A stretch of 64,000 nucleotides of DNA. It comes from Lepidurus packardi. Its lineage: Eukaryota; Arthropoda; Branchiopoda; Notostraca; Triopsidae. The position numbers were made by a program, and so were the translations under genes. The notes under the pieces are model-generated. The model was not told the DNA's origin. It did no database searches and saw nothing but the letters and a program-made list of their open reading frames with translations. The stretch spans positions 4,650,001 through 4,714,000 of the forward strand of contig JAKZAN010000005.1 of assembly GCA_023053545.1 (NCBI GenBank), in the 5' to 3' direction. Each line of letters starts with the position of its first letter. The first letter of the stretch is position 1. This document shows, piece after piece, positions 8,811 through 18,582 of the stretch.

Positions 8811-11551
8811 CTAGCTCGTGCGTGTTTTGCTATACAATACATTTATTTGCACGCAATCTTGGGACATCTGAGTCATCTTAGAAGCAGTCTGCCATGTCTC
8901 GCTACACGCCCTCTTGGGATTTCTGGATAAGATGATGGGACCTACGTTCCGAAGATTGGTACACGCAAGCAATCCAAAGGGATGTCCTAGGAAGTCTCCG
9001 CAAGGACTGTCTTCGCATGGTCCACGCTCGCTTCGTAGGTAGCACCGTTGGTGGCCTTCACTCCAATACACATGCTTACCGTCAGCAGGGCAAGGAGCAG
9101 GTTCGCATTCCACTGGCCCATATTTGCGTTTAATTGTTAACCACTCTCCATCCGAGCAAGATCCCTACGTTGTTCGAAACCAATAACTTTCCTAATTAAT
9201 TTGAGAGATTTTTCAACATCTCTTACTTGACTGTGAGGTGGATAGCAGTTGCCATCTTTTGGATCGTACCACGTTGCAAGCAAAGGAAAGCAATCACATT
9301 CTCCGTAGATCTGTGATAAGGCGTACACTTGCTCGTAGAATACTTGATTCTTTGGGCAATATGCCTGAAACCCTACCGGATGGCACATCTTCGTTTCGTT
9401 AGAATACCGATGGTTCGCAGGGAGGCCATGACAAGGGTGGTTTCCATCGTTCCATACGCAGTAACCGTACTTCTGATTGGGGTTTATGACTGGTGCACGG
9501 GTATTGTAAAGATCCAGGTCAAAGGTTTCATTAGAAGCAGAGTGAACTTGCTCTCCGTAGCTTTCTGCACACGATAAACCCAGCGCACCCCCGAGAAGGA
9601 GACGCCTATCAAAGTTTTGTGGAATCTCTAGAAATACTTGGTTTGTACCACATGGGCCTGGGGTTCCGATATCGTAACAACGATGGTTAATGCAGCCCCA
9701 AACCCTGTAACAACACATCGTGCACGATATTAAGGAGCCCCTTTAGTAAGCTTTGTTGTCATCTATTAAATATACTTACTGAAATGGCTGTAAACACGTA
9801 TCATTTATGTTGCCATCAGCATTTGCAACATTCCAGGTTGGTTGAGTCCCCGCATCAGAGCTAAAAACAAAATCATGCCACTACAAACAGTCGGCAACAT
9901 CTTCTTAACTACAGTTTACTTAAGCTTGTTACGTAGGTTAAACACTTGTCGATACAAAGTACTATTCGAAATGGTAAGGAATTACGTCATGACTTTTGCC
10001 AACACAAGCTATAACCTGTTCGGGTAGCTGTAAGAATATTCCTAGCTGTACAATCAATGAGTGGACTTTTGGACAAAAAGAATGCAAAATATTTTGGACA
10101 AAAAGAATGGAAATCCGGTTTCCGATGGAGCCTATACGCAGAAAAGTGAAGTTTGCATGTGTGTGTAAGGACAAGGTTGTGGCAGCCCCAAGCCATGCTA
10201 ATTTTCTTTTTCAAATGAGGAAGCCATTCAAGGGAAGTATTTATATTAGGCAAGAATTTTGTTGTTGTTCCCTAAGCAGTACACCCTTCTTCATACTCAA
10301 AATGGTAAAAACCTTTAATACTTGAATAACTTGAATACTTTCCCAATGGGGTTGAAATACAATAAATAACCGTAGTCTATACACATAAAAAATCACAAAA
10401 TAAAAGGAAATTCCACTTTTTTCCTTCGTTTATATTAATGCTAATACGGGAGGTGAGGTGACTGAAAGTACTATATTTTTAACTTATATATAATACTCAT
10501 TTAATTCCAACAGTTGTCGACTATCAACCCTTCATGTCTAGATGGATACTTAATGAAATATCGCAGCAGAAATAAGTACATGCCGCTTGTTTTGATCACT
10601 GGTTATTAGAATCAACTGTTTACGAAATCAAATTTTAAAGGACTGATTCAAAATGATACAATTTATAGCAATTTAATCGGTTATTGGAATCAGTTTCAAA
10701 AGAATCTTCACATGCACAGTAACGAAACTACATTACAGTGATCGCTACATTGACTTTGCATATTGACCAATAACATCGCTTTTATGTCGTTTTGACCAAT
10801 CCTGTCATTTCCAGCCTACTACTACGCTAAAGGGAAATGCCTTCTAAACTCCACAGTCAATTCAATGAGCAGTTTATTCAATTGGATGACCATTTCCTTT
10901 AAATTGACGGGAAAATTAGAAGGGATATCGTGTTGAGAATCCTAACTAAGCGTAGGAGTTTTAGGGTTCAAAGGCACAGTGTTAGTTGTGTTTTTATAAA
11001 TGTTATATATAAATGGCGACGAACAAAGAAAGAGTTGATTTTAAATGTAAATAAAGAAGCTGCGGCTTATTGAAACTTATGACAAGTTAAATTTAAAAAA
11101 CTTGACACAACGAGAAGTGGCTTTTAAATTAGGGATTCCTCAACCATATCCATAATTGGTGAAAAATCGTTACCAAATAGACAATAGTGGGTGTAGTGAA
11201 TCTAGAACGAGGAAACATGTGGGAAAATCCTTTGGTTTAAACAAGTCAGTTAGTTTTGCGTTCCGGTTAATCGTAGCATTCCACTGCATATTTCCGATTA
11301 TTAGAATCTCCGCTTAATACAATCAATATATTCACTTGACAAACGTGATCACAATAAGCGGCATCTACTGTAGGATTATAAGTAAACTATGGTGTTTGCT
11401 ATTTGAGTAATACCTACCGAAAAGGCTTTAAGCACATATCATTTTTGTCTCGATCAACATTACCAACTTCCCAGGCTGGCATTCTCACTGCATCAGAGCT
11501 AAAAGCAAGAAGCAAAATCACGCCACAATGAAAAATCGGCAACTTTTTCAT
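8811..11551 (-). CDS. secreted cysteine-rich DUF4789-like protein (exon model using the distal first exon)
   Basis: The proposed exons on the minus strand are 11418-11551, 9169-9704 and 8811-9112, giving about 323 residues. Exon 1 starts MKKLPIFHCGVILLLAFSS, a clear signal peptide, and ends at CG|GTAGGT. Exon 2 begins after TTACAG and gives VWGCINHRCYDIGTPGPCG, then GYCVWNDGNHPCHG and YGECDCFPL with many paired cysteines. Exon 3 gives LECEPAPCPADGKHVYW, then CYLRSERGPC. The repeated Cys-x-Tyr...Gly-Pro-Cys modules are typical of the arthropod DUF4789 secreted proteins, whose biochemical role is unknown. The 56-nt last intron (9113-9168) is phase-correct; the stronger-looking GTAAGA donor at about 9226 is out of phase with the acceptor. 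The first intron would be 1713 nt and contains a frameshifted copy of exon 1 (9780-9900) and a mobile element. The exon 1 choice is inference; exons 2 and 3 are secure. Confidence 0.65.
9765..10400. repeat. segmental direct duplication, copy A
   Basis: This segment is homologous in the same order and orientation to 11395-12050. Shared landmarks include GCATCAGAGCTAAAA, TAACTACAGTTTACTTAAGC, GAGGAAGCCATT and TTTGTTGTTG followed by CCCTA. It includes the first exon and the promoter side of the DUF4789-like gene. Inside, a short tandem repeat of TTGGACAAAAAGAATG lies at about 10070-10110. Confidence 0.75.
9780..9909 (-). pseudogene. proximal duplicate of the first exon of the DUF4789-like gene, frameshifted
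   Basis: This exon matches the distal exon at 11418-11551 base for base over most of its length. It encodes SDAGTQPTWNVANADGNIND then TCLQPFQ before a good GTAAGT donor in the same phase. Relative to the distal copy, the aligned ATG is AAG, a new ATG lies 9 nt downstream (9898-9900), and 7 nt are missing in the signal-peptide codons. Translation from that ATG leaves the SDAG frame and stops early. A TTTTTAG just before the SDAG codons could instead act as an acceptor from an unseen upstream exon. Either this copy is dead or it is used through a different 5' exon. Confidence 0.6.
10574..11370. mobile_element. pogo/Tigger-derived non-autonomous element, copy 1
   Basis: This is about 797 bp bounded by inverted ends: TGCCGCTTGTTTTGATCAC on the left and GTGATCACAATAAGCGGCA followed by TCTACTG-TA on the right. 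Inside on the plus strand at about 11060-11190 is a degraded helix-turn-helix reading LIETYDKLNLKNLTQREVAF then KLGIPQ, a stop, and LVKNRYQI. This is the N-terminal DNA-binding region of CENP-B/Tigger transposases. There is no catalytic DDE domain, so the element could only move in trans. It sits between the two copies of the duplicated first exon. The same element is at 62794-63534. Confidence 0.7.
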
Positions 11552-12050
11552 AACTACAGTTTACTTAAGCTTATTGCTCAAATTAAAAACTTGCCGAAAC
11601 AAAAGTACTACTGAAAACCAAATGGTTATGTATAACGCTGGGGGACTGTATTGCCAAAGTATCCTAATAGCGTCGCTGTAAGAACATCCCGGTTGTAAAA
11701 CCCAGGAGCGGACTTAAGTGGTCCGAGTACCAAGGACACAAAACCGGTTTCCTAAGGTTCGTACGCCGGACAGTAAAAGTTTTGATTTATTTTGATCAAG
11801 CCAGTCGTAGAATAACAAGGCCATTCTAATTTATAATGCCATCATGACATGACATTCTAATTTTCTTCTTCATATATGAGGAAGCCATTTTCGGGAAATA
11901 TTTATATTTTGTAAGAATTTTGTTGTTGCTGTTCCCTACGCATGATACGCTTCTTCATGTTCAAAATGTTTAAATGGTAAAAACTTTGAATATTTCCACA
12001 CTTTACAAAAAGGGTTTCAAGTAGCTAAATCCAATACACATACACATGTA
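11395..12050. repeat. segmental direct duplication, copy B
   Basis: This is the partner of 9765-10400. It holds the intact distal first exon (11418-11551). Both copies also keep a minus-strand TATAAATA-like sequence (near 11900 here, near 10240 in copy A) about 350 nt upstream of the start codon. Each has an ATTCTTACAG or GTTCTTACAG sequence that may end a 5' UTR intron. Confidence 0.75.
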
Positions 12051-12073
12051 GTAGTAAGAAGTGAATGTAAATT

Positions 12074-13195
12074 TTGCATTCTTCCCTTGTTCTTATTACC
12101 CTTGAGACTAAGCCCGATTTTATGCCCGATAACCTATCGCCAGGTGGGGGAGTGAGGCTGGAAGCCGCATGGGAGGCAGCAAGAAACCTATACTGGGCGC
12201 GTACAAGAAGTCAGCGAGATAACTATTGGGCGAACGAGATAAGCACTCCTGACAACAGAATAATCTGGAGTCTGGACCGAGCTTTAAGACAGGAGACCAG
12301 CAAAAATCGCCTGGAACACCTTCGTCAAGAAGACAGAAACATATTCCAAGACGTCCACTCCAAGCTAAACAACATCGCCGAAAATCTGTTGGAGGGAGTA
12401 CCAACTGTGGAACCCCCAATTCCTCTTCGAAATAACCTATGCAGCCAACCACGTCGTCAAGGAAACATGCGTTCCTCGACAAAGGATGAGCTTACTGTGG
12501 AGGGAATTTCAAATGTACCTCAAGAACTGTGCTCAACAAAGCGGCCGAAATGGATGACATCCAAGCGGTTGTTCTCAATGAACTTTGGCGCACCATTGCC
12601 AGAACAGACGTCACTATCTTCAACGCCTCTTTCTCTCTCGGTCACTACCCTAAAGTATGGAAGACAGCGAAAGTCCTACCTCTCCCCAAACCCGGAGAAA
12701 CGGACTACTCGACGATAAAAGCTTCCGCACGATTGCAGTCCTGCCCATTCTGGGCAAGATTTTGGAAAAAGCAGTAGCTCCAAGATTACAAATCTACCTA
12801 GAAGAGAACAACGTCCTGTCAGACATGCAATGGGTTTCACCAGGGAGATCAACAACAGACGCACGCATGTCCCTCAGCAACACTGTGCTTGAGAGCTTCG
12901 ACAGGCGGAAAGTGCACACAGCTCTACTTTTGGATATTGGATGTGCCTGCGATAATGTAAATCACGACAAGCTAACAACGGAGCTGAAGAAGATGAAAAT
13001 CCCTACAAAAATAGTAAATTGGACAAAAAGTTTCCTGGAAAACCGTAAAGTATTTGTGGTGCATGGACCAGATATGAGGGATATATTTCAAATCCGAAAA
13101 GGAGTACCACAAGGCTGCCCGCTCTGCCCGATACTTTTCCTGGCATACATCAATGGACCCCTGAACGTCATCAAACGCTATTTAGCTTCACAGGA
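12074..13195 (+). mobile_element. degraded jockey-type LINE reverse transcriptase fragment
   Basis: Three overlapping frames together give the N-terminal two thirds of a non-LTR retrotransposon reverse transcriptase. They read SPGGGVRLEAAWEAARNLYW (from about 12138), then ASFSLGHYPKVWKTAKVLPL with PKPGETDYS, then after a frameshift near 12710 SFRTIAVLPILGKILEKAVA, PGRSTTDA, LLLDIG.ACDNVNH and KGVPQGCPLCPILFLAYING. The order matches the fingers-palm motifs of jockey-clade elements: PKPGK-DYS, FRPISLL, LGKILEK, GRSTTDA, motif A LDI and motif B GVPQG. The match stops just before the catalytic YADD box, no endonuclease domain is seen, and there are at least two frameshifts. It is a dead 5'- and 3'-truncated copy ending about 50 nt before the small gene upstream of COX11. 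Confidence 0.8.
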
Positions 13196-13244
13196 TTTTG
13201 CTAACCCGGTTTTGCGAGGTAATTTCGCCTTTCGTTGTTCGCTT

Positions 13245-13517
13245 ATGGATTATATCCACAAACTTCATAGCAAATCCACCCATAGATGGCGTAGGTTGTC
13301 AATTATCAATAAAAATTTGTTGTGCACACGTGAAACGAGTATTCACCAATTTAAAGTATCTATTTCTGACAAATTGACAGTATTAAAACTCAAATCTATT
13401 TATTTTTTCCCCGTATAGGTTGCTTCAAGCAAAGTGATTAAGAAATTAAACAAAAACAGCGGGTTTCACTGGATGAAGAATAGCCGTCAATTATTGGATG
13501 AAGATCTAGATAGTTAG
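13245..13517 (+). CDS. predicted 69-residue protein directly upstream of COX11
   Basis: Two exons, 13245-13355 and 13419-13517, are joined by a 63-nt phase-0 intron (AAA|GTATCT ... CCGTATAG|GTT). The product begins MDYIHKLHSKSTHRWRRLSI and ends WMKNSRQLLDEDLDS. It is basic in the first two thirds with an acidic tail, and has no signal peptide or membrane segment. Its TAG lies only 7 nt before the COX11 ATG, with no room for a promoter between them, so both frames would be on one transcript. It could be a bicistronic microprotein, an upstream ORF regulating COX11, or a chance open frame; the neat small intron and in-frame join argue against chance. I do not recognise the protein. The first exon is in the same frame as the neighbouring LINE fragment but lies past its last recognisable motif. 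Confidence 0.4.
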
Positions 13518-13524
13518 CACACTA

Positions 13525-14534
13525 ATGTTGCTTACGTTAGTTAATCGATTGACTCGGTCATATCCCCTACCCGTGCATCAATTCATTCGATCTCATCTAG
13601 CATATTCTAATAATGGGAAAAGATTATTCTCCAGTAGCCCTCGAGCGTGGTCCTTCAGCCAGCCCAACAAATCTAACAACCAAACGCACAAGATTAAATC
13701 CACCGTTTATTACGTCATAGCACTAGGAGTTCTTACAGTCGGGTTTAGCTATGCCGCCGTTCCCTTGTACAGATTATTTTGCCAGGTAAATTACCTACAT
13801 TAATTGGCTCGTTCTATAACTTCTAAAGTAATCCGCTTTGTTGTATATGTGTTTGTGTAGGCGTACGGCTATGGTGGTACAACTGTGGCGGGACACGACA
13901 CTTCCAAGTTGGAAACTATGAAACCTAACCGAAACCGTATCATGCGCGTCAAATTTAACGCAGATACGGCCGCTTCGCTAACTTGGAATTTTCGTCCTCA
14001 ACAAACAGAGATAAAAGTGAGAAACGGCTTTCTCTGATAGGTTGACATGGAATTTATACCGTCTACCGTTGCATTAAAACATCGTTTTTTCGCTAAACAT
14101 TAGCTTCCCCTGGGGGAAACAGCGCTCGCTTTCTACACAGCCATGAATCCTACTGACCGTCCTATAGATGGCATCAGCACCTACAACGTAGTCCCTTACG
14201 AAGCGGGCCAGTATTTCAACAAGATTCAGTGCTTCTGCTTTGAAGAACAACGACTCAATCCCCATGAGCAGGCAAGTAGAGTAAAGCGAAAACGATCGAT
14301 GCTGTGTATCTCTCGTGCCAATCACTCGAGACTTCTAACGACTGTTTTTTTTAATAATTCTTTCGCTGCTTTTTCCAGGTGGATATGCCCGTGCTTTTCT
14401 ATATCGACCCTGCGCTAGCCGATGATCCTCTCTTGGAAAATTTGGAAACGATTATCTTATCGTACACTTTCTTTGAAGCCAAGGATTCTGAGGATTTACC
14501 TATACCTGACTACGCCACGCCCCATGCCTCCTAA
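13525..14534 (+). CDS. COX11: cytochrome c oxidase assembly protein COX11, mitochondrial
   Basis: Four exons (13525-13785, 13861-14016, 14104-14271, 14379-14534) encode 246 residues. COX11 is a copper chaperone of the mitochondrial inner membrane; it delivers Cu(I) to the CuB site of COX1 during complex IV assembly. The N-terminus is basic and Ser-rich (a targeting peptide). It is followed by one membrane helix at about residues 60-78 (VYYVIALGVLTVGFSYAAV), then PLYRLFCQ with the conserved cysteine. The intermembrane-space domain carries WNFRPQQTEI, NPTDRPIDGISTYNVVPYEA and GQYFNKIQCFCFEEQRLNP, in which the CFCF cysteines bind copper, then VDMPVLFYIDP and LSYTFFEAKD. Length and all landmarks are normal. 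The first two introns are 75 and 87 nt GT-AG; the third (107 nt) starts with GC (CAG|GCAAGT). The junction EIK-LPLGETALAFY differs slightly from the usual VVPGETALAFY but has the same length. Confidence 0.96.
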
Positions 14535-14769
14535 GCTCATTGTGTGTTGTTGTCGCAGCGTTCACAGCGCCCCTCTTGTACATTATTAGCGTCATACAAT
14601 TGAAATTAGACTTATTTGAGCGGCAAGCTAACACAGTTCGCATAGCACCTTTTTTTGGAATGAGAAATGGTAAGATAATTATAGGCAGCGGAGGACGACA
14701 ATCAGTGAACATAAATGTCCTCTCCAATCCCTTCTCCCTTGATAACAATAACTTGCACAAAGCGGCGAA

Positions 14770-14776
14770 ACAATAA
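14770..14776 (+). terminator. COX11 polyadenylation signal
   Basis: AATAAA in the context GAAACAATAAAAACAAG lies about 237 nt after the COX11 stop. It is the first such signal on that strand. Confidence 0.5.
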
Positions 14777-14792
14777 AAACAAGAAGCGAGGT

Positions 14793-14800
14793 ATAAAACC
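14793..14800 (+). promoter_or_regulatory. TATA-box-like sequence after COX11
   Basis: GGTATAAAACCGGG is followed about 25-30 nt later by TGCATTACAC, a reasonable core-promoter spacing. No coding exon was recognised just downstream, so this may be chance. Confidence 0.2.
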
Positions 14801-16819
14801 GGGCTCTCTATGCATTACACAGCTTGGGCGTTGGATTCTGGGTGGCGGTGGAGTCGAAACGGCCCCATAAAAAAGAATCAATCGATTGGGGAAGTAAAAA
14901 CGAAAGCAGCAGCCCCAGAAATCTAAGATGCAGCAGCCGGTAAAGTCTATGGGAAGAGAGTCGCTTCAAATTTCCATTAGAGTTGCCCACAGTAGCGGTT
15001 TGGAAAAATTGTACATTAAAGAAAATGCAAAGCACGAAAAGGGCACAAAACGAAAACAAAAAGATTGTGTGGCAGCCCAAAGTTTAGGTTGACCGTTTAG
15101 TTTTGAGGAACACAAAAGGACTGCTTTGCAGTCTTTAGTCTCCGATAAAAGATTCCCTCCGCCTCCAGCAACTTTCTGGACGCTATATTCCGGGATGTGA
15201 GCGAAGAGAGGTGAAGTTTGCTTTTACGGGCGAGGATTTTTATAGGTTTCCGATATCTTTTAGCATTCTTTAGACTGCCAGTCCCTAGGCTGCCTTCGGT
15301 CTCCCATAAAAAACGTTTGGCTTTCAGTCAACTTTCTTTCTTTTCCTCAAACCTCGCCACTTAAAAAGGCTTCACGTAATCACGTGGCGGCAAGATAATA
15401 ACAATAAGTTGAATTCACCTTAAGCACTAAGAGCCTACAACCACATAAAATTATGCTTCCTTTTCCTAAGCATTTATTTTGACATAGAAAACACCGCTTT
15501 ACGAAGAAAGTGTTGACATTGAAAGTTCCTCCGGATATATCTGATTTGCAGAAATTGATTATATAGTACACAACATGCTCATTATTGTTCCCACCTGTAG
15601 TTTACGAATACCACAACGAAATTGCCCTTACCAAAATAGCCCACGAAAATGACGCAATCATGAAATCTTTACGGAGCGAACGTTGCTGTCTTAGCAGCAC
15701 TTAGTCCGTGTACTCCGGCTAGATTTTTTACTTGGCTCGATAGTTATTTGTTTGGACGGGAGTATTATTTGCGGAAAGTTTTATTGGATAACAGTAGTAA
15801 ATCGCATAAGTGTTGGATGAGAACGCAGCCGGCACAGCTAACGTACCCAATAAACTGCTCCCAAAGCGTATCTGTGGACGTTTGCCCGTCTTAACAATGA
15901 AGGAGAAACATGAAATGGTAAAGCCGTGCGCCCAGGACTGAGAAACGCGCGACAGGAATCATCACTGACAAGTGCTAAGTAAGCTTGGCGTCAGTGCTTT
16001 TCATCCGTTTGCGCTAGTGATTGAACTCGCTATATGCTCTCATTCTTTCCTCTCTCACTTGGGTTCTTAGCAATTTCTTAAAGGCATTACTGCTACCTAA
16101 AAAGACGAAGGAAAAACAAAAAGAGCAAGAAAAATAAGTCTCGCAGGTCTTAAACTCTCAAGACAGGGCTTTAACACTTGCGCTGAAACATGCATGAAAT
16201 ACAACGTATTTTCTCCCTTTTATTTCCTGCATCCAACTGTCTCCGTTCCCACGTTAGGTTGGGGCTCCCATCACTGGCTTATTTGCTGGACAAGCAACAC
16301 ATGTGCCCAAAACATCACTACAGGCAGGCTTATTTTTTTTTTTTTAAAAAAAAGCAAGGTCTTGGAATTTTCTCGAAGAAATCGTTAAATAAAGCCTCCC
16401 TTTTATTTCATAACTGGGGAATATAAGCAGATTACAGGTATAGCCCCCGTGCTTCTCCTCCATTCCCGTAATTGATTAGCCAGCCTTTTTTTGCGGGGTC
16501 TATTTCTTGTTTGGCTTTCCTCTCCATAAATCTCACGCGACAAAAACATAAAAAGACTCCAAGGAAGCTTGTACAGCTTCTTCCAAGATCCCTTGAAAGT
16601 GCAACTGAGCCTCTCATGAGACCAAGTAAACACTCATATAGCTTTCCGATATGGAAAAAGGTATATAACAAAACAAAAAGGGTAGGGGAAAAAGAGATGA
16701 CTTGTAATCGAGCCATATCCTAACAAAGCTATGCTTCATGCCCCTCCTAAAGTGTCGAAACCCTTTTTACGTGACTCTCCATCACGCAAATACGTAGTAT
16801 ACAACAGGACTCGCAAGCA
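14801..16819. other. non-coding stretch
   Basis: No supported gene. It contains one diverged R2 repeat (15655-15810) and, at 16330-16350, a T-run followed by an A-run. Open frames here are short and without domain signal. Confidence 0.4.
15655..15810 (+). repeat. R2 dispersed repeat, diverged copy
   Basis: The segment running from GACGCAATCATG to TTGTTTGGACGGGAGTATTA matches the R2 copies at 50.85 kb and 55.1 kb in the same order. Identity is only moderate. Confidence 0.35.
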
Positions 16820-17554
16820 ATGCACTATATACGTTTAATAGCCGAAGCTAACTGCAGAATGGCTGATCCCAGAATCCTGAGATTCCACGACACCTTCCTT
16901 TTCCCCTCCCTTCCCCCCCCCTTCAATATCCTCTTCGTTTTTTATCTGGCATGCAGGGTTATAGCGATTATAGCTGGAAAGTCATCAAAACTGCTGGGAA
17001 GAAATCTACGCATCTTCCTGCCTTACAATTCTCCATCTACTAAAGGGGGACAAAACGGGGGGAAGTGGAAAGGGGGAGGCGGGGGAAGAAGAAGGCCTTA
17101 TTGTCCCGCTCCGGCAAGGCGTTTATGGGCTGGAGACCTAAGGGTGTGTGCAAAAACGTTTGGGGAGCTCTCCCAAGTACTACTTGGGGAATTTTGGACA
17201 GAGGCAGCAATCAGCGCTATATTTCTCCTAAGCCAAGAGTCAAACTTTCGGCGTGATATCTATCGGTCGAGTATCCTCTCCAGCAGCCAAAAGATAGCTA
17301 GGGGAAGCGTATGGAGCATCTTCTCCCGGCAATCTCTTCCCATACAGCGGCACACCCGCGCCAGATGGCTTCCAACCAAAGTGACGAAAACTTTGAACAT
17401 CTCTGTCTCTCTCTCTTCCTCTACTGCTTTACGTTTAACCTATAGCCTAAGAGACCTTAGCCGAAGAACCAATTTTGGAACTTTACACAGCGTGATCGAA
17501 CCCATTTACTTCCAGGAACAATGGGCTTTTGTCCCCACTTACCAATTCGGATGA
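16820..17554 (+). other. 244-codon open frame, coding status unclear
   Basis: This is the longest uninterrupted frame in the window, from ATG to TGA. The predicted product has no recognisable domain, a Gly/Lys/Arg-rich low-complexity stretch near residues 80-93 and a Ser/Thr-rich second half. No TATA box, splice signals or conserved motif support it, and local GC content is higher, which lengthens random frames. It may be an orphan gene or an accident. Confidence 0.15.
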
Positions 17555-18206
17555 AGCAATAGTCAACTTCCAAGCACAACTACGCAATTCAACTGCTGCT
17601 GTTGCTGCAGAAACTGCAAGATTTCTTTTAGTTTTGTGTTTCCTTGCGATATTGATTAAATGGAATCATACAGAGAGAGAAAGCTTCTTAGAGTCTGATC
17701 TTAGAGCTAATTGTTTGACTAAAAGCTCTCCTTTATACAGTCGAATAGTCCCACAGATTTGACTGGTTGGGAAGAAGAAAGAAAAAATAATAATTATCTG
17801 GCCCTACCTTTTCGTGGGGATCCGGAAACGGGATCCGATGAAACCGGCAACCGGAAGTTGATCATCCATCAGCTGTACAAAAGCTACCGCAGAAGCACAC
17901 ACAGGAATCCCTGGCTAGTTGAAGAATAAAAAAAAAAGATGGAGCAGGGACAGCGTAATTAATAGCATGGTTGCGACGGTATCATTACTATAGTTTTTAT
18001 TTCCATACAGTAATAAAGGCAGTAATTGAGAAGCTGGACGAAACCTAATAGACCTCATTATTACTATTCTCCCGGTACCTAGTGTATACATAACGAGTTT
18101 GTATAAACAAGCGGCGAAGCTTTTCCCCAAAAATTCGTGCTTGGCTTAACATTTATTATAATAATGGTATTGGATATTATAATAATACCTTACGCAAAAA
18201 GTCAGC
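17555..18206. other. non-coding stretch
   Basis: Nothing recognised apart from AT-rich DNA grading into the tandem duplication at 18207. Confidence 0.4.
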
Positions 18207-18582
18207 TTAATTAATATTTATAACAATCGATGTACACTCGCAACATTTCTTAATTTTACAATAAGTATATTTCTTTAGCAATTCCGCTATGATTTTGTAG
18301 AGCTTTATAGATTCTAATAATAAATTATCTCATCTATTGTAATTATTGTAATTTTACGCTTTATCTACATTTTTTTTTAATTTTTAATTTTTTTAATTTT
18401 TTTTAATTAATATTTATAACAATCGATGTACACTCGCAACATTTCTTAATTTTACAATAAGTATATTTCTTTAGCAATTCCGCTATGATTTTGTAGAGCT
18501 TTATAGATTCTAATAATAAATTATCTCATCTATTGTAATTATTGTAATTTTACGCTTTATCTACATTGTTTTTTAATTTTTA
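18207..18582. repeat. 196-bp tandem duplication, 1.9 copies, almost identical
   Basis: The unit starting TTAATTAATATTTATAACAA at 18207 recurs at 18403. The copies differ almost only in the T-run after CTACATT, so the duplication is recent. The unit is about 75 percent AT and non-coding. Confidence 0.95.

Noticed and set aside
9226..9230. GTAAGA donor in exon 2 of the DUF4789-like gene
   Set aside because: It is a stronger donor by sequence, but its phase does not fit the only good acceptor at 9113. The GTAGGG donor at 9168 does.
9842..10325. Plus-strand frames opposite the first exon of the DUF4789-like gene
   Set aside because: They are antisense shadows of the duplicated exon and promoter segment and are not conserved in the other copy.
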